The notes under the pieces are model-generated. The model was not told where the DNA came from. It saw only the letters and a program-made list of their open reading frames with translations, and made no database searches. 64,000 bases of DNA from Collinsella aerofaciens (lineage in GTDB: Bacteria; Actinomycetota; Coriobacteriia; Coriobacteriales; Coriobacteriaceae): assembly GCF_020181355.1 (NCBI RefSeq), contig NZ_CP084004.1, forward strand, positions 248,001 through 312,000, written 5' to 3'. Positions 33,662 to 42,900 of the stretch are shown here, one piece after another; position 1 is the stretch's first letter, and each line of letters starts with the position of its first letter. The position numbers and the translations under genes are program-made.

Positions 33662-35542
33662 CTAGGCAGCCTGAACAGAAGGCTGGCCCTCGTCGATAAA
33701 GAAGCGCTTGTACCACACTAGGAACACGAGCGGCGTATAGATCTTGCGCTGGAAATCGCCCTTGCCCGCAAAGTGCAGATCGAGCAGGTGCATGAGCTCG
33801 TCGGTATCGAAGAACTCGCTTGCCCACGGCGCGGTGAAGTACTCCTTGACATAGTCGTACCACTTTTGCTCGCGCAGCCAGTAGACAATCGGCACCGGGA
33901 AGCCCACCTTGGGACGGGTGGCCCACTCATCGGGCAGCGACTTGTTGGCAGCGTGGCGGAGTACCTGTTTGTTGCCGTTCTCGTTGATGCGGTAGCGGTC
34001 GGGAATGTGCTCGGCGAACTCCATGACTTTGCGGTCCAGGAAGGGCACGCGCAGCTCCAGCGAGTGTGCCATGCACATCTTGTCGGCCTTGAGCAGAATG
34101 TCGCCCGGGAGCCACATGTTCATGTCCAGGTACTGCTTCTTGACCAGCTCGGGCTGATCCTTCACGCGTGCGTAAATGGGTGCTGCGAGCTCAAAGGCGC
34201 CATCGCCGGTGTTGTACTCGGGCTTGAGCACGCCGTCGACCTCGCGCTCCGGCCATACCAGAGCCTGTCCCAGGAACGACTTCTCAGGGATCTCGGCACC
34301 CTTGACCAGGAAGTTATGTCCCTTGAAGTACGGCATATGCAGCGCCAGGTTACCGAGCGCGCGACGGATGGGCAGCGGCACCATCTTTTTGTACTTGCGG
34401 ACCGGGACCGTGTCCTCGTAGTAGGCGTAGCCGCCAAAGAGTTCGTCGGCGCCTTCGCCCGAAAGCACGACGGTGACGTCCTTGCGGGCCATCTCGGCCA
34501 AGAACCACAGCGGCACAGAAGACAGGTTGGACTGCGGCTCGTCCATGTGATACTGGATGTCCTCGAGCGCACCGAAGAACTCGTCGGCGGTAATCATCTT
34601 GCGGACGTTCTCGACGCCGAGCTTATCGGAAAGCTCCTTGGCGTAGTTGGTCTCGTTGAAGTTCTTGTAGTCAAAGCCCACCGAGAAGGTCTTGTCGGGC
34701 ATGAGGCAAGCGGCAATATAGCTGGAGTCGACGCCGCCGGAGAGGAACGACGCGACCTTGACGTCGGCGATGCGATGGGCCTCGACACTCTCGTGCACGA
34801 CCTCGTCCAGCTCATCGACATACTCTTCGAACGGCTTCTCGACGGCAGAGTAATCGCAATCCCAGTAGCGCTCGATGTTCATCTTGCCGGTCGGGATATC
34901 GACGGTAAAGTAGTGCGCCGGCGGCAGCTTGTAGACACCCTCGAAGAAGGTCTCCTCGGTTGCCGAATACTGCAGCGTCATGTACGGACGCAGAGCCTTT
35001 TTGTTGACCGCCTTGTGGAAGTGCGGGTAGTCCAGGAAGCTCTTGATCTCGGAACCAAAGAGCACGCCCGGAGCGCCGTCGCCTGCATCGGCCATGGGAT
35101 AGTAGTAGAGCGGCTTGATGCCAAAGATGTCGCGGGCACCAAAAAGCTTGTTCTTCTTTTTGTCCCAGATGACGAAGGCGTACATACCGCGCAGGCGATC
35201 GAGAACGGCCTCGCCCCACTCCTCGTAGCCGTGCAGGAGGCTCTCGGTGTCGGCGCCGCAGTGGAACTTGTAGCCCTTGGCCTCGAGCTCGGAACGGAGT
35301 TCTTGGAAGTTGTAGATCTCGCCGTTGAAGACAATGACGACGCTACCGTCCTCGTTGGCCATGGGTTGGGCGCCAGCCTCGGTCAGGTCGAGGATCGACA
35401 GGCGGCGGAAGCCGAGGGCAACGCGGCCGTCGATAAACTGACCGCCCATATCGGGACCGCGATGGACGATGCGGTCCATCATCTTGGTGAGCACCTCGGA
35501 TTGGTTATCCGTCCCACCGACAAAACCGACAAAACCGCACAT
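33662..35542 (-). CDS. asnB: Asparagine synthase (glutamine-hydrolysing)
   Basis: 626 residues. MCGFVGFVGG supplies the catalytic Cys2 of the class II glutaminase; RGPDMGGQ and VFNGEIYNFQELR follow. The synthetase half has ASFLSGGVDSSYIAA (ATP pyrophosphatase loop) and SGEGADELFGGY. It makes asparagine from aspartate and glutamine. Monocistronic: upstream is a -10 like TATACT, and downstream a strong terminator. No T-box is seen in the 187-bp leader region. Confidence 0.96.
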   Translation of the reverse strand: MCGFVGFVGGTDNQSEVLTKMMDRIVHRGPDMGGQFIDGRVALGFRRLSILDLTEAGAQPMANEDGSVVIVFNGEIYNFQELRSELEAKGYKFHCGADTESLLHGYEEWGEAVLDRLRGMYAFVIWDKKKNKLFGARDIFGIKPLYYYPMADAGDGAPGVLFGSEIKSFLDYPHFHKAVNKKALRPYMTLQYSATEETFFEGVYKLPPAHYFTVDIPTGKMNIERYWDCDYSAVEKPFEEYVDELDEVVHESVEAHRIADVKVASFLSGGVDSSYIAACLMPDKTFSVGFDYKNFNETNYAKELSDKLGVENVRKMITADEFFGALEDIQYHMDEPQSNLSSVPLWFLAEMARKDVTVVLSGEGADELFGGYAYYEDTVPVRKYKKMVPLPIRRALGNLALHMPYFKGHNFLVKGAEIPEKSFLGQALVWPEREVDGVLKPEYNTGDGAFELAAPIYARVKDQPELVKKQYLDMNMWLPGDILLKADKMCMAHSLELRVPFLDRKVMEFAEHIPDRYRINENGNKQVLRHAANKSLPDEWATRPKVGFPVPIVYWLREQKWYDYVKEYFTAPWASEFFDTDELMHLLDLHFAGKGDFQRKIYTPLVFLVWYKRFFIDEGQPSVQAA

Positions 35543-35713
35543 ATACTATCCCCTCTGCTGTTGCTGGGCATCAAATCGAATCAGTAGCTTTTGAGTATAC
35601 CCGAGGGCGTAAAGAGGGGCGGAATGTTCAGGCAATCTCAACTGAATCAGCTCCGCTGTGACACGCGCGAGTTACCTTTAATGGATATGAGGTGAATGAG
35701 GCGATTGTTTTGC

Positions 35714-35719
35714 TATACT
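35714..35719 (+). promoter_or_regulatory. tRNA-Val -10 element
   Basis: TATACT, 10 bp before the mature tRNA 5' end. No good -35 at 16-18 bp. Confidence 0.45.
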
Positions 35720-35729
35720 CTCTCCGCAC

Positions 35730-35805
35730 GGGCGATTGGCGCAACGGTTAGCGCAGGTGCTTTACACGCACAAGGCTGGGGGTTCGAATCCCTCATCGCC
35801 CACCA
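35730..35805 (+). tRNA. tRNA-Val (TAC)
   Basis: 76 nt with encoded CCA. Acceptor GGGCGAT / ATCGCCC, D arm GCGC-AACGGTTA-GCGC, anticodon loop TTTACAC (anticodon TAC), T loop TTCGAAT. The last base pair of the anticodon stem (27-43) appears mismatched. The 3' 26 nt are repeated 184 bp downstream. Confidence 0.95.
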
Positions 35806-35814
35806 CCGAATTGG

Positions 35815-35840
35815 AAACGGTCCTCGCAAGGGGACCGTTT
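35815..35840 (+). terminator. tRNA-Val terminator
   Basis: Perfect 9-bp stem AAACGGTCC / GGACCGTTT followed by TTGTTT. Confidence 0.88.
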
Positions 35841-36000
35841 TTGTTTGGTCCCAGCGCATGGGATTCGAACCCGCCAGGGTGCGGAGCTGAGGAAACGCGA
35901 AGCGTTTTCCAGCGCAGCACGCGAGGGCCGTAGGCCCGAAGCGAAAGCGGGCGGCGTCAGCCGCACGCGACATCCCTCATCGCCCACCACTGAATTGTTA

Positions 36001-36027
36001 GGCCTCCAGCGATGGAGGCCTTTTTTT
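36001..36027 (+). terminator. Second terminator downstream of tRNA-Val
   Basis: Perfect 8-bp stem GGCCTCCA / TGGAGGCC with a 4-nt loop and seven T residues. Confidence 0.88.
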
Positions 36028-36219
36028 CAGACCCATCGCAGAGGGATTCGAATCCTAAGGACCCCTCATTTCAAGGTCCGTGGCCAAAAAATGGCAAAAA
36101 TGAGTACTGCTACTTTGTTTGCAACATATAAAAAGATAGTATTTGCTTAAGTTACGCAACATATGTCCATTATAAGGACTAACAGTTGGATCAAAATCGT
36201 GCATTCATCGCCATTTCGA

Positions 36220-37725
36220 GGTAGCGCGCAGAGATGTGGTGTAAGAGGCGGGGCATGCCCCGCCTCCGCCCTTTCTTGAAAGGGAGGGGACACCGCCTAG
36301 AATTCGTCGTTGGAGTAATGAAGGTGACGAATGGAAGGAAAGGCGATGCCCCAAGAAGAGAGTGTACTGCGCCTCGGCCGCGACGAGGCCCTCGAGGCGG
36401 CGAGGCTTTGGCAGGAGTGCGGCGACGCGCGCGAGTTCGCGTGCAGGGTGCTGGGCAGCGTGATGAACGCGCTGATGGACTCCGAGGCCCAGCAGATGTG
36501 CGGCGCGAGCCGCAACGAGCGCAGCGACGGCAGGGAGAACAGCCGCAACGGCTACCGCCCCAGGTCGCTCAAGACCGCCGTGGGCGACGTGGAGCTCGAG
36601 ATACCCAAGCTCAGGCACGGCACCTACTACCCCGAGGGCATGCTCGCGCGATGGTCGCGCGTCGACACCTCGGTGGCCGCCATCGTGCAGGAGATGTACG
36701 TATGCGGCGTGTCCACCCGCAAGGTCGAGCGCGTGGCGTCCAAGCTGGGCATATCCTCGCTGTCGAGCTCGGAGGTCTCGAGCCTCTGCTCCGACCTCGA
36801 CGCCGAGGTGGCGGAGTTCCGCCGCCGCGACCTGTCGGGCACGCCGTGCTGCTACCTGTGGCTCGACGCCACCTACATGAGCTGCAGGGTCGGCTCGTCG
36901 GTCGTCTCGCAGGGCGTCGTGACCGCGATCGGGCTGGGCGCCGACGGGCGCAAGCACTTCCTGGGCTGCGACGTGGTCGACACCGAGAGCGAGGACTCCT
37001 GGGCGGCATTCCTCGGCGGGCTGCGCGAGCGCGGGCTGGCCGGCGTTCGCCTCGTGGTCTCCGACAGCCACGCCGGGCTCGTGGCCGCCGTCTCGCGCCT
37101 GTTCCAGGGCTGCGCCTGGCAGCGCTGCGTGACGCACCTGCAGCGCAACCTCCAGAGCGCCTGCTCGGGCAGGCCCGAGGACTCCAAGGCGGCCGTCAGG
37201 GACCTCGTGCACGCCGCGGTCTACCAGGACGACCCCGACCTCGCGCGCTGCGTGTGGGCCGAGGCGGCGCCCTGGGTGGCGTCGGTGTCCGCCAGGGCCG
37301 GCGAGGTCTTCGAGCAGGCCGAGGACTCCGCGCTGGCGTTCACGGCCTTCCCCAGGGCGCACTGGGCCAAGCTCCGCACCAACAACGTCCAGGAGCGCGC
37401 CAACCGCGAGATCAAGCGCCGCTACAGGGTCGTGCAGTCCTTCCCCTCGAGGGAGTCGATGCTGCGCCTGACGTGCGCGAGCCTCATGGAGACCGAGGGA
37501 CAGTGGTCCCAGCAGCGCGTGTTCTCCGAGGCCTCGGCCGCCGAGGGCTTCGCCGAGCCCGCGGACAGGCCGGCCCCGACAGAGGGGAGGCGCCGCGCGC
37601 TCGGGCGGCGCGCCAGGGAGATAGTGGACGAGATAGTCGAGAGGCGCGGTCTCAAGAAGGAGTAATATCGGGACTTGCAGCGACGGACCTCAGGACGCTC
37701 TTACACCACGTCTGCGCGCGCCACC
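36220..37725 (+). mobile_element. IS256-type insertion sequence, copy 1
   Basis: 1506 bp. Terminal inverted repeats of 28 bp, 24 matching, beginning GGTAGCGCGC and GGTGGCGCGC and sharing GTGGTGTAAGAG. The 8-bp target duplication CATTTCGA is at 36212-36219 and 37726-37733. Identical in length and transposase to copy 2 at 50.1 kb, which is inverted. Both copies have intact target duplications, so both moved recently. Confidence 0.96.
36331..37665 (+). CDS. IS256/mutator-family transposase, copy 1
   Basis: 444 residues. DDE catalytic set: Asp in YLWLDATYMS, Asp in LVVSDSHAGL, and Glu in NNVQERANREIKRRYR; CVTHLQRNL is the usual RNase H-insert motif. A second ATG five codons downstream is nearer to a GGAAGGAAA site and may be the real start. 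It is intact. The 506-residue plus-strand frame overlapping it is a GC-driven shadow. Confidence 0.96.
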   Translation: MEGKAMPQEESVLRLGRDEALEAARLWQECGDAREFACRVLGSVMNALMDSEAQQMCGASRNERSDGRENSRNGYRPRSLKTAVGDVELEIPKLRHGTYYPEGMLARWSRVDTSVAAIVQEMYVCGVSTRKVERVASKLGISSLSSSEVSSLCSDLDAEVAEFRRRDLSGTPCCYLWLDATYMSCRVGSSVVSQGVVTAIGLGADGRKHFLGCDVVDTESEDSWAAFLGGLRERGLAGVRLVVSDSHAGLVAAVSRLFQGCAWQRCVTHLQRNLQSACSGRPEDSKAAVRDLVHAAVYQDDPDLARCVWAEAAPWVASVSARAGEVFEQAEDSALAFTAFPRAHWAKLRTNNVQERANREIKRRYRVVQSFPSRESMLRLTCASLMETEGQWSQQRVFSEASAAEGFAEPADRPAPTEGRRRALGRRAREIVDEIVERRGLKKE

Positions 37726-37811
37726 CATTTCGACTTGCCATCTGGCCTTATTAGTCCAAAATTGCTGCTACCAAATCGGTAGCAGTACTCATATTTAATG
37801 TTTTTTGACCA

Positions 37812-37860
37812 GCGGGTCTCCCTGCCTTAGCAAATCTAAGGCAAAACGGGCTCCAGACCG
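37812..37860. other. Nested hairpin downstream of argD
   Basis: AGCGG-TCT / AGA-CCGCT outer pairs around an inner GCCTTAG / CTAAGGC stem. No U tract on the argD strand. A possible I-shaped terminator. Nothing else is recognised in 37861-37927. Confidence 0.5.
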
Positions 37861-37927
37861 CTGAATCATGCCACATAGGGCACGCCCGCAGTCCGGAACC
37901 CGGTCCAAATTGAGTTATTGCGCTGCG

Positions 37928-39211
37928 TTAGACCAAGACACCCGACAGGATCTCGATCAGACTGTCCACGTCGGCTTCCTCGCAGACGAGCGGCGGCAAG
38001 AAACGCAGCGTATGAGCACCCGTAGCGTTAATCACGGCACCGGCGGCCAGCGCGCGGGCAACAATATCATGTGCGTCGCCCGCGGCATCATCCAAATCAC
38101 AGCCGAGCATCAGGCCACGGCCACGCACCTCTACCACATGCGGAAGCTTAGCCAGCGCCTGCTCCATATAGGCACCCACCTTGGCAGCATGCTCGGCATA
38201 ATCGCCGCGCACAAGCGCGGAGAGCGTCGCGGCACACGCCGCGACGGCCAAGCAGCTACCGCCAAAGGTCGAGCCGTGGTCGCCCGGCTTAAACACGTCG
38301 GCAATCTCCTTCTTTGCCACGACGGCACCCATGGGCACGCCGTCGGCAATGCCCTTGGCAAGACTCATAATGTCGGGCTCCACGCCATAGGTCTGGAACG
38401 CAAACGGCTTACCCGTGCGGAAGATACCGCACTGGACCTCGTCGGCGATAAGCACGGCGCCCACTTCGTGTGCTAGGTCGCGCGCTGCCGCCATAAACTC
38501 CTCGGTCATGGGGTGCACGCCACTCTCACCCTGGATCGGTTCGAGCATCACGGCACAAATTTCGCTCCCCAGCTGCTTAAAGATCGCACGCAGCTCATCG
38601 ACATCGTTGGGCGTGCAGGCCACAAAGCCACCCGGCAGCGGACGGAAACTATCCTGCAGCCAATCCTGCATGGTGGCGGCAATGGTCTCGAGCGTACGGC
38701 CGTGGAAGCCGCCGCGCATGCACACGATGGTGTTGCCGCCGTTACCGGCACGCTTGGCGTACAAGCGCGCGAGCTTCATCGAGCCCTCGTTGGCCTCGGC
38801 GCCGGAATTGGCAAAGAACGTCTCCCACACCTGCTCGCCCGCAGCCGGGGCACCAAGAGCAGCTGCCGTGGTCTCATCGCCGGCGGCAATGGCATCGGCA
38901 AGCACGCGCGCACCATCTACGTCGTCGTTAGCAAGCTTGGACAGCAGCGCCGCGACCTGTCCACGCTGCTCGATGTAGAAGTAATTGGAGACATGCATGA
39001 GCTTTTTGGTCTGTGCCTCGAGCGCCGAGAGCACAGCCAGGTTGCCATGACCTAGGCTGCACACGCCGATGCCGGCAAGAAAGTCGAGGTACTCACGGCC
39101 ATCGTCGCCGGTGAGCTTCATGCCGTGGCCCTCGACAAACTCGACCGGAAAGCGGCCAAAGGTATGCATAACGTAATGGGATTCAAGCGATTGCTGAGCT
39201 GCAAGTGACAT
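37928..39211 (-). CDS. argD: Acetylornithine aminotransferase
   Basis: 427 residues, PLP class III aminotransferase. FFANSGAEANEGSMKLAR, GGFHGRTLETIA, the PLP aspartate in LIADEVQCGIFRTG and the Schiff-base lysine in MSLAKGIADGVPMGA, followed by GSTFGGSCLAVAA. It transaminates N-acetylglutamate semialdehyde to acetylornithine. Last gene of argC-argJ-argB-argD. Confidence 0.94.
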   Translation of the reverse strand: MSLAAQQSLESHYVMHTFGRFPVEFVEGHGMKLTGDDGREYLDFLAGIGVCSLGHGNLAVLSALEAQTKKLMHVSNYFYIEQRGQVAALLSKLANDDVDGARVLADAIAAGDETTAAALGAPAAGEQVWETFFANSGAEANEGSMKLARLYAKRAGNGGNTIVCMRGGFHGRTLETIAATMQDWLQDSFRPLPGGFVACTPNDVDELRAIFKQLGSEICAVMLEPIQGESGVHPMTEEFMAAARDLAHEVGAVLIADEVQCGIFRTGKPFAFQTYGVEPDIMSLAKGIADGVPMGAVVAKKEIADVFKPGDHGSTFGGSCLAVAACAATLSALVRGDYAEHAAKVGAYMEQALAKLPHVVEVRGRGLMLGCDLDDAAGDAHDIVARALAAGAVINATGAHTLRFLPPLVCEEADVDSLIEILSGVLV

Positions 39212-39280
39212 GGGATGCCTTTCGTTGAGCGCCGGACGGCGCGGGGCTATGGATGCAGGAATGGGGCGGCTGCGGGTCAG

Positions 39281-40261
39281 CTAGACCGTCTGAAGCTTCT
39301 CGACCTCGTCGAGGTTCTCGGTCAGACGCGCAGCAAACGTCGAAAGCGGATGCGGATGCGTATCGAACTCGTAAGCCGTCTCGGTGGAATGGATCACGGT
39401 ACCGACGCCGGCATCGGTCAGCAGCTCCAGCAGCAGCGAATGCGGCGTGGTGCCGTTGATGATGTGAGCACGAAATACGCCGCCGGCAAGCGCATCGACG
39501 GCCGCGCGCAGTTTGGGAATCATGCCCTTATCGACCTCGCCGCCGTAGAGCATCTCGTTAACCTCGTCGAGCGTTAGGTTGGAGATAAGCGAGTCCTTGT
39601 CGCTAAAGTCCTTGTACAGGCCATCGACATCGGTCAAAAAGATCGCCTTATGCGCGTGGAGCGCCGCAGCAACGGCACCGGCGGCGGTATCGGCGTTGAT
39701 GTTGAAGAAACCGCCGTCCTCCCCCGCCGCGACGGTTGCGATGACGGGGATGTACTCGCTGTCGAGTAAGCGCTCGATATAGTCGGTGTTGACGTGCGTC
39801 ACTTTGCCCACGCGACCGAGCTCGGGGTCGAGCGGCTCGGCGATGAGCGTGCCGGCATCGCTGCCCGACACGCCCACGGCCAGGTTGCCGTGGTGGTTGA
39901 TGGCAGCAACCAGCTCCTGGTTGACCTTGCCGCCCAGCACCTCGCGCACGATATCCATAGTCGCCGGCGTGGTCACGCGCTGGCCGTTCTTAAACTCGAC
40001 GGGAATATCGTAATGGCTCAGCGCCTCGTTGATAGCCTTGCCGCCGCCGTGCACGATGACGGGGCGCATACCGATGATCTTGAGCAAAACGATGTCGCTC
40101 ATCACGTCGCGGCGCAGCTGCTCATCAACCATGGCGGCTCCGCCATATTTGATAACAACCGTCTTGCCGGTCAGGTTCTTAATCCACGGCAGCGCTTCGA
40201 ACAGCAGCTGCGCGGTTGCTTCGTTGGATTCGCTCGAACGACAATCGCGTGCGAATTTCAT
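39281..40261 (-). CDS. argB: Acetylglutamate kinase
   Basis: 326 residues. VVIKYGGAAM (phosphate loop lysine and glycines), VHGGGKAINEAL, and FFNINADTAAGAVAAAL are the family signatures of the amino-acid kinase fold. The N-terminal helix (EALPWIKNLTGKTVV) is of the type found in arginine-inhibitable enzymes. Start assigned at MKFARD; the first 12 residues are extra compared with shorter homologues. Confidence 0.95.
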   Translation of the reverse strand: MKFARDCRSSESNEATAQLLFEALPWIKNLTGKTVVIKYGGAAMVDEQLRRDVMSDIVLLKIIGMRPVIVHGGGKAINEALSHYDIPVEFKNGQRVTTPATMDIVREVLGGKVNQELVAAINHHGNLAVGVSGSDAGTLIAEPLDPELGRVGKVTHVNTDYIERLLDSEYIPVIATVAAGEDGGFFNINADTAAGAVAAALHAHKAIFLTDVDGLYKDFSDKDSLISNLTLDEVNEMLYGGEVDKGMIPKLRAAVDALAGGVFRAHIINGTTPHSLLLELLTDAGVGTVIHSTETAYEFDTHPHPLSTFAARLTENLDEVEKLQTV

Positions 40262-40342
40262 AATCTGCCTCGTCTTTCATATCGTTATCGCGCCGTGCTC
40301 CGCTGTCCGCAATCGCGGCAAGATGCGCAGCGTGCCCGGAAT

Positions 40343-41611
40343 CTAGGAACGGTAGTCGCCGTTGATGGAGATGTACTCATGCGTGAGGTCGCAGGTCCAC
40401 ACGGTCGTTGCCGCGTCGCCTGCGCCCAGGTCGGCCGAGATCACGATCTCTGGCGCCTCGAAACGTCGTAGAGCCTCGTCCTCGTCAAAGGGAACAGTCA
40501 GACCATCGCGACAGACAGGCATGCCCATCATGTCGATGGAAACGTCTTCCTGATTAAACTTCACGCCGCACTTGCCGAGTGCCATAGCAACGCGACCCCA
40601 GTTGCAGTCGTGGCCGGCGATGCAGGTCTTAACGAGCGGCGAGTTGGCAACGGCACGGGCGGCGATATCGGCTTCCTCGTCGTTCACGGCGCCGGTAACG
40701 TTGACCGTAACAAGCTTGGATGCGCCCTCACCATCGGCGGCGATATTGCGCGCCAGGCTCTCGCACACCTCGTGCACAGCAAATGCCAACTCGTCAAAGG
40801 CATCGGAGCCCTCAACGATAGGCTCGACATCTGCGGCAGCGGCGCCGGAGGCAAGCATGATGCAGGTGTCGTTGGTCGAGGTGTCGGAATCGACCGTTAC
40901 CTTGTTGAAGGTCTGTTTGACGGTCGAAAGCAGCAGGGCATGAAGTGCCGCAGGCTCGACGGGGGCATCGGTGGTGATAACTGCGATCATGGTGGCCATG
41001 TTGGGCATGATCATGCCCGAGCCCTTGCACATTCCGCCTACCGTATAGACATTGCCCGCATGACCCGCAGCCTCACTGACGTAGGACACGGCGTACTCCT
41101 TGGAGTGCGTGTCGGTCGTCATGATGGCGCGAGCGGCATCGGCGCCACCGTGAGCGGAGAGCGCCTCGTAGGCAGCAGGAATGGCAGTCTCAAATGTGTC
41201 GATGGGCAGAATCTGTCCAATCACGCCTGTGGATGCAACTAGGATCTGCTGGGATTCACAGCCGATGACCTGCGACGCGATGTTGCAGGTCTCGCGCGCG
41301 CATGCAAGGCCGGTCTCACCCGTGGCGGCGTTGGCATTGCCAGAGTTGATCGAAACGCCGGCGATGATACCGTAGCCCTTGTCGGCACCGCCCAGGTTGG
41401 CACGGCTCACCTGCACGGGCGCCGCGCAAAAGCGATTGGTGGTAAACACGCCGGCACCGGGACAGGGTTTATCGGGCACGACGAACGCGTAATCCAGACG
41501 CTCGGGGTTCTTGCGGAACCCAGCGTGGATGCCTGCAGCCTTAAAACCAGCCGCAGCCGTAACGCCACCCTCGACGGCGCGAATCTTGATATCAAACAGC
41601 TCGGTATTCAT
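40343..41611 (-). CDS. argJ: Bifunctional ornithine acetyltransferase / N-acetylglutamate synthase
   Basis: 422 residues. Autocatalytic cleavage region MIMPNMATMIAVITTDA holds the nucleophilic Thr at the alpha/beta junction; NSGNANAATGE and HDCNWGRVAMALG are further landmarks. It recycles the acetyl group from acetylornithine to glutamate, so no argA or argE is needed. Sits between argC and argB. Confidence 0.95.
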   Translation of the reverse strand: MNTELFDIKIRAVEGGVTAAAGFKAAGIHAGFRKNPERLDYAFVVPDKPCPGAGVFTTNRFCAAPVQVSRANLGGADKGYGIIAGVSINSGNANAATGETGLACARETCNIASQVIGCESQQILVASTGVIGQILPIDTFETAIPAAYEALSAHGGADAARAIMTTDTHSKEYAVSYVSEAAGHAGNVYTVGGMCKGSGMIMPNMATMIAVITTDAPVEPAALHALLLSTVKQTFNKVTVDSDTSTNDTCIMLASGAAAADVEPIVEGSDAFDELAFAVHEVCESLARNIAADGEGASKLVTVNVTGAVNDEEADIAARAVANSPLVKTCIAGHDCNWGRVAMALGKCGVKFNQEDVSIDMMGMPVCRDGLTVPFDEDEALRRFEAPEIVISADLGAGDAATTVWTCDLTHEYISINGDYRS

Positions 41612-41745
41612 CGTCTTTATGACTCCTTATGTCAAACAAAAAACGGACATCGGTTGGTGCGCCATGCCAGTCGTAATCATGAGACCGGCTTAAGAGTGGC
41701 GCCCCACTCGATGCCCGACTACCAAATCGTTAACAATCGAATGTG

Positions 41746-42816
41746 CTACACCGGGCACGCCACTGTGGGCAAGCCTCGTCGCTCGTCAAAGCCAAAGACG
41801 ATATTGGCGCACTGGACCGCTTGGCCCGCAGCGCCCTTGCACAGATTGTCGATGGCGCCCGTCGCCACCAGCACGCCCGCGCGCTTGTTGAGCGCGAGGC
41901 CAATCTGGGCGGCGTTGGTGCCGACAACCGAAGCCGTCTTGGGCTGCTGGCCGGTATCGAGCACGCGCACAAAGGTGCGACCGGCATAGAACTGCTTGTA
42001 ATAGTCGACAACGTCCTCAAGAGCCAAGGAGTCGATGGCCTGCGGCGCGAGCGGCATCGTCACCGTGGAGAGCAGACCACGCTTGAGCGGTGCCAGGTGC
42101 GGGGTAAAGACGACGCGATCGGTCAGGCCAAGGATTTGCTCAATCTCGGGCGTGTGGCGATGCTTACCCACGCCGTAGGCCTCCAAGTTCTCGTCGGCGC
42201 TGCAAAAATGCGTACGAGCGTTGCAGGACTTGCCGGCACCCGTCACACCGCTGATGGCATCGACAATCACGGGACCGTTCTCGGCCACCCAGCCCGCACG
42301 CACGGCAGGAGCGGCAGCAAGGCTCGTTGCGGTGGGATAGCAGCCGGCGCAGGCGACCAGCACGGGTTTGCCGTCGGCATGATCGGATGCAGCGGTCTCC
42401 AAATCCTGGGAGAACAGCTCGGGCAGACCGAAGGCGCGGGTCTTGAGCAACTCGGGGCTCGTGTGCTCGGCGGCATACCAGGCCTCAAAGGTGGCCGGAT
42501 CGCTCAGGCGATAGTCGGCCGAGAGGTCAATGCAGGAGACTCCCGCGGCAAGCAGGGCGGGCACCTGAGCCATGGCAGCCGTGTGCGGCACGGCCAAAAA
42601 TACCGCGTCACAGTTCTTGAGCTCGGGGGCATCATGCGTCGTGAAGACAAGATCGCTTACGCCGGTGAAGCTCGGGTACACCGCAGACAACGGCTGGCCG
42701 GCATCGGCGTTGGACGTAATGGCGACAAGTTCAAACTCGGGATGACCGAGCACGAGGCGAATGAGCTCGGCTCCGGCATATCCAGCCGCGCCGACGATTC
42801 CAACCTTCAAAGACAT
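41746..42816 (-). CDS. argC: N-acetyl-gamma-glutamyl-phosphate reductase
   Basis: 356 residues. GIVGAAGYAGAELIRL (NAD(P)-binding loop), the catalytic Cys in VACAGCYPTATSLA, and GKSCNARTHFC are diagnostic. First gene of the arginine operon, started from MSLKVGIVG with GGAG upstream. A possible ArgR-type site is at 42901-42938. Confidence 0.95.
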   Translation of the reverse strand: MSLKVGIVGAAGYAGAELIRLVLGHPEFELVAITSNADAGQPLSAVYPSFTGVSDLVFTTHDAPELKNCDAVFLAVPHTAAMAQVPALLAAGVSCIDLSADYRLSDPATFEAWYAAEHTSPELLKTRAFGLPELFSQDLETAASDHADGKPVLVACAGCYPTATSLAAAPAVRAGWVAENGPVIVDAISGVTGAGKSCNARTHFCSADENLEAYGVGKHRHTPEIEQILGLTDRVVFTPHLAPLKRGLLSTVTMPLAPQAIDSLALEDVVDYYKQFYAGRTFVRVLDTGQQPKTASVVGTNAAQIGLALNKRAGVLVATGAIDNLCKGAAGQAVQCANIVFGFDERRGLPTVACPV

Positions 42817-42900
42817 ATCAGACTCCTTGTCTGCGATTTATGCACCGATGCGCATTTCGCAGCTGTCGTTATGAAGTGGGTTGAAACTTTAGCACCAAAA

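Larger units (their letters stand above)
35788..36055 (+). repeat. Tandem duplication of the tRNA-Val 3' end with its terminator module
   Basis: Unit 1 (35788-35872) and unit 2 (35972-36055) each contain, in the same order and spacing, the tRNA 3' end ATCCCTCATCGCCCACCAC, GAATTG, a terminator stem with T run, and then GGGATTCGAAYCC, an inverted copy of the T arm. The 26-bp tRNA part differs by one base; the terminator stems differ in sequence. Between the units lies a 99-nt GC-rich run of small hairpins. It looks like an attachment-site scar or decayed tRNA duplicate. No integrase gene is present. Confidence 0.75.
36082..37810. mobile_element. MITE-like element interrupted by IS256 copy 1
   Basis: Removing the IS and one target copy leaves about 215 bp of AT-rich non-coding DNA with inverted termini. 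These have a perfect 14-bp core ATGAGTACTGCTAC (36100-36113; complement at 37779-37792) and a weaker outer part starting GGYCAAAAAA. No transposase frame of its own. Its composition differs from the flanking genes. Confidence 0.6.

Noticed and set aside
35543-35729. T-box leader for asnB
   Set aside because: No AGGGTGGNACCGCG-type T-box sequence or terminator in the leader.
35873-35971. Second tRNA gene downstream of tRNA-Val
   Set aside because: Only the 3' end and T-arm-like fragments exist; no acceptor 5' strand, D arm or anticodon arm can be formed on either strand.
36234-37754. 506-residue Arg/Gly-rich frame over the IS256 transposase
   Set aside because: Alternative frame of a GC-rich gene. 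The 444-residue frame has the DDE residues and is kept in both copies.
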